Shown: positions 49,597 to 61,237 of the stretch, one piece after another
Numbering within the stretch: the first letter of the stretch is position 1
Layout of the letters: each line of letters begins with the position of its first letter
Source: Promerops cafer
Lineage: Eukaryota > Chordata > Aves > Passeriformes > Nectariniidae
Length of the DNA stretch: 64,000 nt
Reading direction: 5' to 3'
NCBI GenBank assembly: GCA_013398275.1
Contig: VZSE01002642.1
Coordinates: 620,009-684,008 of the forward strand
Made by a program: the position numbers and the translations under genes
The notes under the pieces: generated by a model
The model's input: only the letters and a program-made list of their open reading frames with translations
Told to the model about the DNA's origin: nothing
The model's database searches: none

Positions 49597-50397
49597 TGGT
49601 GAAGCAGATTAATTACTCTTCTTTTTTTTTTTTTTCTTTAGAAAAAGGTTTTTCTGGTGTAAGAAACTGCAAACAAACACAAGATAAATCTGTGTGGAAT
49701 ACAAAAGGGCAGAGCAAACAACTTACATGCAATTCAGACAATAAAGACTTGCTCTACTAAACTGAATAAATAAAGCAATCAGTTTTAAGAAAGAAAACTT
49801 TCTTCCCAATTACATAGATAATTTTCACCCCTAGAGAACTCATTAGTCCCAAACTGTATTGCATTCCTGTCATCAGCCAACACCACTTTTCAGTAAAGAC
49901 TTTTCACATGTTTAAAATATACATACAACTGTATTCTTCTGAAAATGTGTCAGGTATTTTTAAGATGACAGTTTATGTAATATTTTCTTTTCACATAGCT
50001 AATTTCCATTCATTCTTACAGTGTAGCCACAAAGTTTAATTTTATCAGTAATGTATGTATAGATAAAAAAATACATTAAGTGTACACATTGACACAAGTA
50101 TCTCGCCTTTGGGCATCAGCATGAATTATGAGCATCAGAAGAAGTAACAGATGCTCCAGCAGCAAATGACATGACTGGAAGCACCCAGAGTGTCTTGGAC
50201 TGTGGCTGATACATACCCAGCTCAGACTTCCAGATCACTCCTTCATATAGGAGTATTCTGTGTATGAATGACAGTGCAGAGCTGGTGGTTTACTGGCAGA
50301 AGAACTCATTCCAATATGATTTAAGAGAAAGTGGCTACTTCACAGCAATCTGACTCTCTAGGGATCTATAGATTGCTGTGTACGTGGGACGCTCTAT
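49597..50397. other. unique AT-rich non-coding DNA
   Basis: Nothing is recognised beyond a T tract near 49620-49636. Confidence 0.6.
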
Positions 50398-50460
50398 GGG
50401 AAGTAATGAGGAGAGATGCTGTGGTCGCGACACTGCAAGTGCTAACTGTGACCCGCGTGT
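50398..50460. promoter_or_regulatory. small CpG cluster with GTCGCGAC palindrome
   Basis: Several CpG dinucleotides and the perfect 8-base palindrome GTCGCGAC (50424-50431) lie in 60 bases of otherwise CpG-poor DNA. It may be a protected, unmethylated regulatory site. No transcript evidence can be read from the sequence. Confidence 0.25.
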
Positions 50461-53400
50461 CCTTTAGTTTGAAGTTCAGGTTTCAGGTGAACAGTGAATG
50501 TCAGATTACTATGTGAATTTTTGATCATCACTCCTTTTCTTCAGGGATCCAACTTCCCCGAGGACCTCATAAAAATATTTGCCCTGTCTCAACCTTTTAT
50601 GTTGTTCCTCAAAGATCCATTGAAAAGGTATCTGTATCACAGCTGCAGTCCAATGTCAGCCAAAAACAAAGTACAAAAAGTTCTGCTGAGCTGTAACTCA
50701 CTGCACTGAGCTGAACAAAAGCTTCCTTCCTGAAGAATAGCAAAGGCTCTTCTTCTGACAAAAGCTTGCTTTCTTTCCCAGCTCTTTAGGATTCAGCATC
50801 ATGACTTCAGGGATAGCTGTAGACATGCAGAGGTTATGTGGAGATTTCTGAGATCTGAGATTCAATTCCCATTATATTTCATAAATGACTGTGCTACCTG
50901 GCTATGATACTTTTATTTCCAGGTAAAGAAATCAGCCTGCTGAGATAAACCTTTCAGTCATCTTTGGAACTGACATGTTGCTCTGGAGTTGTGTTCATCA
51001 AGTGCACTACCACTTTCCTTTGAGATTCATAAATTAATTCCAGGTATTATATAGATGCAATTTTACATATGGTTTTACAATTGATGTCATTTGATATGGC
51101 CTCTGCAAACACTGCAGGTCCATTCCTGACAAATGCTGGTGCTGAATTTCTAGCCAAAATCTAAGTAAGGTTTAAATGTCTTGTAAGATCCTTCCTTGAT
51201 TTCTTTGTAGTAAACATAGTGGGAAGAATATCCTACGATTTTCAAGAACGTTAAGTGCTATGGTTAGGAAGAATTCTTTTGCTTCAGTTTAAACACTGGG
51301 GATATCCCTTGCTATAATGTTGATTCATGCATATGCACTTCTTTTTTCAGGACCTTAAGTAATGGAAAGTAAAATAATTTGAAAAACCTGTTCATTTTAA
51401 ACTTGTGTCAAGAGGCTAAACTGTACTAACTGCAAATTTTAATCACAGAATATACTTGCATTTGTCTGACTTTATGAGGTACATGAAGTATAGGGCCTAT
51501 TTGAAAGAAAAGGTCATAAAAATGGATCATAAGAAATGGAATGTTTTCCAAATGTAGCAAGGAGGCTCATGTTTTCACAAAATTATTTGGAGGAAACAAT
51601 ATTGAGCACTCCTACTAGAAAAGAAATGTGCAATGCAGAAATAGAATTCTGGTGTAAAGATTAATGTGATACAAATAAAAGATTATTGTTTGAGTCAAAC
51701 AAATCTCTCTTAGCCTCATCTCATAAATAGCCACACATTTATTCTGTCTAACAACCAATTTTCATTCCCATCATAACAATTTCAAGGTTAAAAAAATGCA
51801 GTTCAAAATTTACAGCACAAAAGACAGAGGAATTATTCTTCAAACCCATTAGTGGGAAATCAGACTTAAACCAGCTCGCATTTAGCACGTATTGTATTTT
51901 TCCCCACTGAGTTTACAGTATTAGGTCCATTTATTTTCTTAACTGCACAGGGTTTCTTGAAGTGTCCTGCAAGTACTTCAACCACATCAAAAAAAAAAAA
52001 AAAANTTATGTATGTAACTGAAGTTCCTCATATATGACTTCTTTTTTTTCATGTCTGAACCACTACCAGGAGAAAAAACTATCTATTCCTTATTGTGTGA
52101 GAAGGCCAGCAAAGTGTGATTACATCTGGTAGATTGCTAGCACCAACCCAGACACCAAACCTCTGGAGGCAGGATGTGTCCCCAGAGTTCCCAGCTTTCA
52201 GTAAACATCAAGATACTTTATGAGATATTTAAATTCGTGCTCACTGGGCTTTGTGCTGGAAACATTGATATAATACCAGATGCATTAAACAATTTGTCAT
52301 ACTCACATTAAAGGTTGGGCATTTTATTTGCCATCCTATTATTGAGTTTTCAGCTTGAAAATTACAGGACTTGTATAAGTACAGTTACACCATTTTGAAG
52401 AAGGAAATGTTGTTTAAAATACTCTAGGCAAGTTACTGCTATGAAATAATAGGGATAAAAAGCAACAAACAAATAAAACCCCTTAAACCATACCATACAT
52501 GAAAGAAAACAAAACGTTAGAATTAAACTGTCATTGGATGACTGCTTTTAAAGTTCACTGTCTTCATTAAATTCCTTATGAATTTAATGACCATAATTGC
52601 CAAAACAACTTTATTTATTAAGATTTATGGTTGAATTCTAAAAATAAGCACAATCTAACTATGTCGTATCTAATATGTATGCAATAAAGATTGACAAAAA
52701 CACATACAATGGTTTTCTCCATCTCCAAACTATTGAGTTAGCTGAAATGTTCTGTTTGTAGGAAAGATACAAAGAATTTATGGAAGGACAATACCTAATT
52801 AGTTGTACTGGGCTGGTGATTCTAATTAATAACACTTTCTAAGTGTGTTCAAAGGCATTTAAGTAAAGTGAAAGCCTTCAGAAATGCATTGAAGCATTTA
52901 ATGCCTAGATACTGAAGTGATAAGCCTGATGTAAAACCTAAAATAGGTTAGACAGATTAGACTGGCAGAGAAAAACCATAGGCAAATAAAATACACCGTC
53001 AGGTATGAAAGAGACAAATATGCTTGAAAAAAAATACAGAGAGACAAGTGATTTGATTTGAAGAAAAGCTTGTGCTTGTTTATAAAAACACTGTTTTTAG
53101 TAGCATAGTTTTAAACATGCTATAAAGGAAAACATTTCCAGATAACACAGCTGCTCTAGATAATAGATTTTTAAAAAACAAGAACCTAACCTTTAAACAT
53201 TTTTATGTGAAAGCAATTAACATTCCCTGGGAGGTAATGCCATTACATACATGTGTTATATTGAACCAGTTCCTTCTCTGATCAAATATATCAAATCCAA
53301 ATAATCTGATCCTGCAAGGAATATTAGTCTGCCACAGCATTAGCATGCATAGCTGGTGGAGCAAAATACGGAATTGTAGATCATCTGGTGCTGTTAAAAA

Positions 53401-54433
53401 TGCCAAATGACTTGTGACACCCTACTCTCCGTTTCTTTACAACTATATACAGGGCTCAGGTGTAATATTTCAGTTGTAGACAACGAGGCTCAGCTGAGAT
53501 GATCCCCACCCTGAAAATGATTCTTGTCTATGAGCTGATCCCCCCTCCGAGTAGAACTTCACATACTTCCATAAATTAGCATATAAGAGAAAAAAGTACC
53601 AATCTATTCTACACATAATGTTTGGTAATCCAAAGAAACAAAAGGCCAAGCTGCAGCTGAAGCATCCATGAGATTACACGCAGGGTTTTCCCTTTTCCTT
53701 GTACACCCACGGTAGTAATCAGGGTATAGCTGGGGAGTAAAGTGATTGCTGTGTATTTATGCTGCTGGGTGTCCAGGAGGGATGATAAGAGCCCACTGAA
53801 GTTGCTGAGTGACTAAGTAAAGGTGAATTATACCTTTCTGAAGACTGACACAGTGTGTGCCACCCAGCCTCCTGGGATGTCCATTCAAAGGTGTGCTACT
53901 CCCAAGAAACTGAAGCACGTGGCCCAAAGTCTGCACACTGGCAATCGCTGCAAAATCTGTATCAGCCATCAGTAATGAAGGAAGTAAAGCTACAGAAGAA
54001 CTCTTTTTTTTTTTTTTTTTGGCATTTTCAGAACAGCTTGAATACTAATAGAGAAACACCTCTAAGGTGACACTGCTAAAGTAGAGTATGACTTCAACCA
54101 AGAAGCAACGAGACCCCACTGCCTATGCTGAGCAGAAATTTCACCAGCTGCCCACCGGGCCACAGACCTGGACTGTTTTAACACTTCACCAGATTCCCCA
54201 GGGCCAGCCAGCTGATCAGCTCAGCTTCAGCTAAAGAAAATCCAGTGGAGGTAAAGAGACGTGGAAAATCTCTCACCCTGCGAGGCAGAAAGCAAGACAG
54301 AGGTTAAGAAAGTTCCCTGTCAGACAAAAAATCCTCCCTTTTAACGTTTTTGTACCTCTCTAATAGCAGTTCCTCCTGCATAAACTTCGGGCAGGCTGGG
54401 TCAGTGTAAACATCCTCCCCTCCCCTCTGCTGC
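50461..54433. other. unique AT-rich non-coding DNA
   Basis: No gene is recognised. The poly(A) tract at 51989-52004 ends in an N at 52005, and a T tract lies at 54004-54020. Confidence 0.6.
51989..52005. repeat. poly(A) tract ending in N
   Basis: About sixteen A residues are followed by an ambiguous base. This is probably an uncertain homopolymer length in the assembly. Confidence 0.8.
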
Positions 54434-54475
54434 ACGGGGCCTCTCGCTTATCCCCCGCCGGCAGCTGTGGCTCGG
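54434..54475. promoter_or_regulatory. small CpG cluster
   Basis: Five CpG occur in about 40 bases, including CCGCCGGC and CTCGGG, next to C-rich CCTCCCCTCCCC words. The next 350 bases are complex and low in repeats. A regulatory element is possible, but nothing fixes its role. Confidence 0.25.
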
Positions 54476-57400
54476 GAGGCAAACAGTGGTCATGCTGTTC
54501 TGTGCACAATGACAGACAAATAAAAGAACAGGCAAGCTTGGGAGATTTAAAATCTAGAGCTGAGGGATTTCTCCGAGTTTCACCGTGTCTCTGTGATCCT
54601 CCCCCTAAATGCAAGAGCTGTTTTCTTCAATAAATGAAGCTCGTAATAAACATCTCTCCTCCTGTGTCTCCAGAGCCCTTAGGGAGCTCTGCAACTGCAG
54701 AGCATAGAAATTTGCAGAAAGGTGTCCTCTGATGGATTTGACTTACATAGTATCTGTTGTTATAAACTGCCAAGAAATGGGAAATGGGATGTCTCAAGAC
54801 ACCCATGGATTCTATCATTAAAAATCATTATATCAAATGCATATTTGAGCTTTGTTTCAAAGAAGTGTTTGATTCCATCAAACTATTTTTGAAGCATAAA
54901 GGTTTATTTATAAGGACTTTTTGCCTTTCATAGCTTCCTTATACACTCAATTCACAGATTCTCCAGTTAAGGGGACAAAAAGAACTTGTGCATTTGTTAG
55001 ACAATTTAGATTTCAAAATGTATTTTCTCACGGAATACTGACATTAAAATATATTAAGTTGAAAATACAATGACTATGTTTCTAAAGTTGAAAAAGGCAA
55101 GACCAGGTTGTAACTAGACCTCACATCTGCAGAGTCAGAATAAGTATGATGGAGGACAGATTCAAAGTGACTTGTCTCAGCAGGGTATTATAAAGGTACA
55201 TATTGTACATGCAGAACCTTAGAAACTCTCATAAATGTACTTACAAGAACTGAGAAGTAAGTGCTTTGTAATCTTTAATCAGCCCAACATTCAAAGCCTG
55301 CTGAAATTAGAGCAGATCTTCTTTTCAGCAGGCTTAAGGTCAGGTATTTTACATATATTTAAAAATAAACTCAGCAAATGATTGCTTGACCAATTCTTGT
55401 CCTTCCCCCTCATAAGAACTTATCTGCTCAGCTCTTCTAAGAGTCAGGCAAGTCTCCTTTAACAGTAAATACCAAGTTTTTACCTTTACAGAATCAGTCC
55501 TCATTTAAAAGTCAGTTGAATTTCTGTTTTATCTTATGCACCATCAGCAAAATGATTTATCTAAATCTGAACCGCAGAATTTTTATTGGTAAGATAAATG
55601 TGAAAGTCAGAAACATGGATTTTCAGATACTGTATTCACAGAGCTGGCAATTAGAGAAACCATCTTTGACTTTCTACTGGCACTGACAGGAAAGTCATTA
55701 AGAAGAATATGCATGAATTTACAGGCTTTTCACAGTAATTTTTTTCTGATCACATTACCAGCAGTCTTAACTCTCTAAAATACATAGTGTGAAAAATGGG
55801 GTGATGGAAATTAAAACAAATATCAAGAAGGATGTCAAATATCCCCAACATAGTAATTCTAATGCTTATTTACAACTATATTTTAGCTCTTTGTACTCTT
55901 ATCAGCTCAGGACTCCAGAAAGTTAGTGATTCCAGTACAGATAGTAATAACTATCTGATTGCATTGTGTAATTGAGGTTGGACATGGATCCAACACACTC
56001 TGGGAGGATTCTGAATGCCATTTGAATTATCTAGATAGATGTGTTACACCACTATGCCAGCTCTCACAGCAATCATACACAAAATCTCTATTATTATTAA
56101 TGGGAACATGATAGCTGTTGCTTCATCTTGAAAATAAAAACAACAAAAAAGGGGTTTAAAGTCTTCAGTATTTAGAAGACAGACATAATGCCTACACAAC
56201 AAAAACTTCAAAATCATTGAGATGAGCTAGAATTTTATGGGAGCATGTAAAAAAAAAAACAAACTAAGCAACACTTTCCTGAAAAAAGGTATGCAAATTA
56301 CTTACCTGAACAGAAAAAATGTAAGGCACACTAAACATATTATCTCACTTAAATTATATACATGCACACACCCACACATAGATTTTAAAGGTATGTTCTA
56401 TACAAGGTTATTATACATAAGGATATAAAACAAAACAGTAAGATAGGGATTGCTAATTTCCTATGTGTTTAGTCACTTTGTCGGTTTCTTACAAGAATGT
56501 AAAGAATAAAAAACCTTTAAAAAGAAAAGCAACTTGAAGTGAAAATAAATAAAAGTACCAAGATTAGGGAATACTCCACAAAACAAAATTTTTAGTGATT
56601 TTTATTCTATTTATTAAATATTAAAGGAGGAATTAAACTATACAAAACATTAAATGTAGTAATCCTTTGCTATATGGTTCATGCACAACAATGCTAATGA
56701 CTCATGAAAGACCTGAAAGCATCTTTGGCAGGATTTTATCCTCAGAATCCTGTAACAACTCATTGTGCAGCATATGAATATGAAAGGACAAAAAAAGAAA
56801 AATTTACCCTAGTACAGTTTATTAGCTCAGCAGATTTTTCAGTGATGGAAGAAGTGAGCCTTATATCTTGCATTATTATTATTGATTATATTATCATCTT
56901 ATACTTAATATCACCCGCTTTAGCACTGACAGTGTGGTTAATATTACAGACAAACAAGCAAGAACTGTACTGCTCTAATTGTCCACTAAAGGGCAACTTT
57001 GAACTGCTGGTAGATTTTTACATTCTATACATGTTTATGCTTGAGTCAGGCCTTTGGGCAGTACTGGAGGTCAGGTAAAGATAAATGTTGGTTTGTCCAG
57101 TGTCAGTAACTAACAAGCAATCACCTTGGCTTTAATCCTTCCCTGAGTCTTTGGAGGATATGGGAGGTGATGAGAAACAAGTTCTTGATCCACTCTTCTT
57201 GACCTCAGCCCCCTACCCAGCACTTATGAGGCAGCTGGAATCTGTGTCACTGCCGTGGGCTTGTCACAAGCCCAGGATGAAGGGATGCCTCTTTTCTGCT
57301 GATTGCTCCTGCTTCTGCCCTTCTCCTGTACCCAGCACACCCCTAAGGACACCAGTGCCACATTTTGAGTTGGAGGGAATTGGCTGAGATTCTTTGGCTT

Positions 57401-60400
57401 TTTGTGAATAGCATTTCAATTACCACAGCTGTTAACAAAGAGATGTACCCCATGTATATTTATTATCATTGAAAATTTGATACATTATATTAGAGTGAGA
57501 CTAGATTTTGTTTCTGTTGGCATGACCATCACTTTTTTTCTTTTGGTTTTAATTATGCCTTCCACTCCAAAAATTTTTATAAACTTTTGGGTTTCAAGGC
57601 CAATCTTCTCTGATCTCCAATTCAGTTATAGCACTTTTGACATTCATATGATACAACACAGACTGAGGACAGCTTTTGTTTAAAAATCTCTACCGGCTGC
57701 ATCTTCCTACAGTTTTGTTTACCGTCTAACATACTCAAAATTCTGTCTCTGGTTTCCTGAGTTACTTCTCAACTGGGGATTTGATCTTGAAACACATATA
57801 CAACTTTCTTTAATTTGCTAAAAGGCACTGTCTGTAGAATTGGCGTCAGTGCTGTAAAATGTTCTGCAAATGCAGAGAGCAAGGCACATGGGATCTGGCT
57901 GTGACAGTACAGTTTTGAAGTTATTGTTGATATAAATATTGTCTGTAATCAAAACACTAAATCAGACAATAAAAATAATGAGTGGTGGTACATTTAATCT
58001 CTTCTACTGACAAATAATTAAAATTAATATTTTTCTTCTGACATTTTAGCATATATTCTCCTGAAAATCTGAAATGATGGATAATTTCACTTTTGCTGCC
58101 TTTTTTTTAAAAGCTTCTTCACTCCTTGCACCTCCTTCTACAATCCTTATCATCCCTCTTTTCATATAATACTCAAAAATGTCATCTCAGGATAACCTTT
58201 TGCTTGCCCTTTTTAGCAGATAAATATCCTCTAAAGAAATCAAACCTGTATTTTCCAATTTCCCACTTTGAAATAATCAAGAGCAGAAAATATACAAAGA
58301 AAAACTGTTATGGTTCTTGTTCTTGAGCTCAAACCATCAAATTATCATTTGACCCATTTTAATAATTCAAAACTATATTTTTTCTTTTAATCTTAAAAAT
58401 GTCAATTAAACACTATCTTTTGTAATGATAGCCTACTGCCTTTGATGAAAATTATTCATTTAGAAATGCAGACCCATTTTTATGCATTTATTAATGATAT
58501 CCTTTAAAAATTAATAAACAAAGGAGTAGATTTAATACTTCCAAATACTTAAAGTGAAAAGTGTATCAGGGTATCAGTGTTGTCACTGAGAAAATCTGCA
58601 AAAGATCCAGATCGGGCCCATAAGGTTAGATGAAATGGATCTGGTCCTACTTCATTCCTTATTTTAATGTCTGGAAGATATGTAAGAATGCTATTTAAAG
58701 TACTACCTTTACAAATGGTAGAAGCCAGGAGTTTCTTGGGACGACTGACCACTGCTGGCTCACTGTACTAAATATAGCCTTCTAAAAGCCTAACTGGGGG
58801 AAAAAAAAAAAAAAAAAAAAAAAGGATGGAGGGAGCAGGGAAGGTTAAAAGTAACCAAATTTTGATTTAGAAATAAAAATAATTTAGAGAAAACAAGGAA
58901 GTCATCTACATATTTATAAACTAGGTTATGGAAGGCACAAAGGGAACCACATACAAATGCTCATTATTGTGTCTTCCTATCCCCTCCACCCCAGTTGACT
59001 TCAAGGCTTTTTTTTTTTTTTTTTCATTTCCAACACCTCTGCAATGGAATTCTTGAACTGCAGTATTTGCTATAGGATTGATTCATGTTCATGGCATGAA
59101 TCAGCTCTCTGATATTTCTAGCTGTATACAAATGAAATTAGTTTCTTCCAAAACCATTGAAACTTCTCTGAGTATTTCCCTGACTTTGCTCTGGATCTGG
59201 CCAAATATAACGAAAACTTGCTAGATGACTACTGTTTCTTGGCAGCTGTAGATGACTAAATAAAAATAAAAATAAAAAAAGTAGAGGTGTACTTTCTATT
59301 GAGTGTATTTCAGAACTTTCCTGCCAAAAAAAAATTGTAACTTTGAACATAACTCCCCAGTGGGGAAGAGTAGAGAAGCAAAATTTAGGAAGAGATATGA
59401 GACACAGAAGCTAGACTGATTTTTATTTGCCGTTTAATGAATTTTTAAATATTTTGGTTTGATTTCCTGAAAATCTGTTAACAGAGCACTTTCTGATAAA
59501 TGCCATAGGACAGTACTGATACCTGAAATAATTGAAAAAATGAAAGCAAACTTCTGTATCATATATGAAACTAAGACAAATTAATAAAGATGGGATATAA
59601 GTAGGACTTTTTGAAGGATCCTAATATAGATGTCACTCAGCAGACCCATCATGGTGGTCTCATGTCAAAAGAATCTTCTGCTATCAAGATCTATATCTTT
59701 GTTCAGCAATAGAATTTAGAAGTGAGGAAGAAGGAAAAAAAAAAAAAAACCAAACCAACATTCCAATGTTTAACAACATTCTTCAGTCAGGAGTAAAGTA
59801 GACTGTCCACATAACATAAGCATCTGTACTTCTACATCTGGCCCATGTGGGACTGGCCAGAAAAATGAGATATCGTGCAGAGCATCACTGAAATAAATTA
59901 AAATAAATTAAATATTGAATGAGTTCAAGTATTTACTTTTCCAGGTGGAAAGAATTACACATGTGCATACAATGATGGAAAAAAACACCTTAAATCTTCT
60001 ATGCATTTGGAGTATTTGTCGATTGAAAAAATCTCCTGTTTCAAAGTCTGAAGTGCATAGAGGTACTAGACTTCATGATAAAGTGTATGATCACTCCAAC
60101 CAAGGCTGTCCCCTTGAAATGACAAATAATATAGAACACAGACAATGCTTTCATTTATCTCTTTCAGTTTGCCTGCACCCTGTAAGTCAGGATATCACAT
60201 TAGGAAAACCTTATGCAGAGTGACCTGTGCATCAGATCACTATATCACTTCTTCCTTCCCACTTGTAAAAAAACTTCTGATAAACAACTTGAATTGATTT
60301 TCAGTTAATGCAGATGCAAGCAGATACTATTTTTAGCAAGAACTCCTTGTCCTACACTCCCAGACTCTGAGACTGAAGCTACGCCCAAGCTTATTCAAAG

Positions 60401-61185
60401 TGAGTACTGATAAACCATTGAATTGGTGGAAACTTAGAAATGCTGGTTCTAACATGTTTTGATCCTTAACTCACTCAAACATAGAATGGTAAAAGTGTTA
60501 ATGTTTGGCTAGCATTTTGAAATCCTGACAGGAAAGAATGTATGGACAGTACCCAGAACTTTATCTAGAAAAGGGCAACCACAGCCCTGCAGCTACTGCT
60601 GTTCCTAAAATAATGGGTGATTCAGGGGCTGCAGCACTGGGGTTACTCTGTAATCAAGTACTTGCATAGTTAGGCTGGGAAAGACATTTAAGTGACTGCA
60701 TTCCAATGACTTAATGGGGCATAGACTCCTAAATACTTCTGTGGGCAAGACCAGAGTCTGCCTAACCTTAGATATCACTAACTCTGCCCATTGACTTCAT
60801 AGGCAGCCCTGGGGAGTAGGATGTCTGAAAGCTTACTGCTGTTTCAAATCTAAACCAGGTGTGTAAAAGTAGATGCCCTGACTTTTGCTTCAGTGATTCT
60901 AATGAGATAAGAGAAAAAGAAAGTAGTCTGGCTCCAACATTCATTATGATTTTATGTAAATTATTTTAAGTAGGGATTCTTGCCCTCCAGTGCACAAGGG
61001 TCTTGAAGTTGATGTACTTTTTAAAGCTAGTTTAGGAAACTTTCAAAGATTTTACAAGTAAACTTTATATTTGCTTGGAAATAAATACACAATGATGGTA
61101 GGGTGTGTGTTCCAGTATCATGAAAAGCACCTTTAAATACCTTAGTGTTCTTTTATCTATTTACCTTTCCATTCTTGCATTATAG
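54476..61185. other. unique AT-rich non-coding DNA
   Basis: No gene is recognised. The 124-codon frame at 56704-57078 encodes a hydrophobic Ile/Leu-rich peptide with no family resemblance and is probably accidental. Simple sequence includes A tracts at 58801-58823 (23 A) and about 59737-59750, a T tract at 59008-59024, and AAAAT units near 59261-59279. Confidence 0.55.
58801..58823 (+). repeat. poly(A) tract, 23 bases
   Basis: This uninterrupted A run is preceded by GGGGG. No retrotransposon body is recognisable upstream, so it is not clearly a retroposed tail. Confidence 0.85.
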
Positions 61186-61237
61186 AAACAGTACATTCTC
61201 TCACTGTGAAAAAAACACTGGAGAATTATTTATTCAG
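61186..61237 (+). other. exon-like segment, 52 bases
   Basis: A good polypyrimidine tract and acceptor (CTTTCCATTCTTGCATTATAG) end at 61185 and a near-consensus donor (CAG|GTAAGA) starts at 61238. One plus frame is open across the whole segment, giving 17 codons (peptide NSTFSHCEKNTGELFIQ) that end in phase 0. The signals are the best splice pair I found in the window, and the peptide has a natural composition. I do not recognise the protein. No neighbouring exon in a matching phase was found, so chance remains plausible. Confidence 0.3.

Noticed and set aside
56704..57078. 124-codon hydrophobic frame as a membrane protein
   Set aside because: The Ile/Leu/Tyr richness follows from ATT/TTA-rich DNA; there is no family resemblance.
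58801..58823. Poly(A) tail of a processed pseudogene
   Set aside because: The sequence upstream is not recognisable as a gene copy and no flanking direct repeats were seen.
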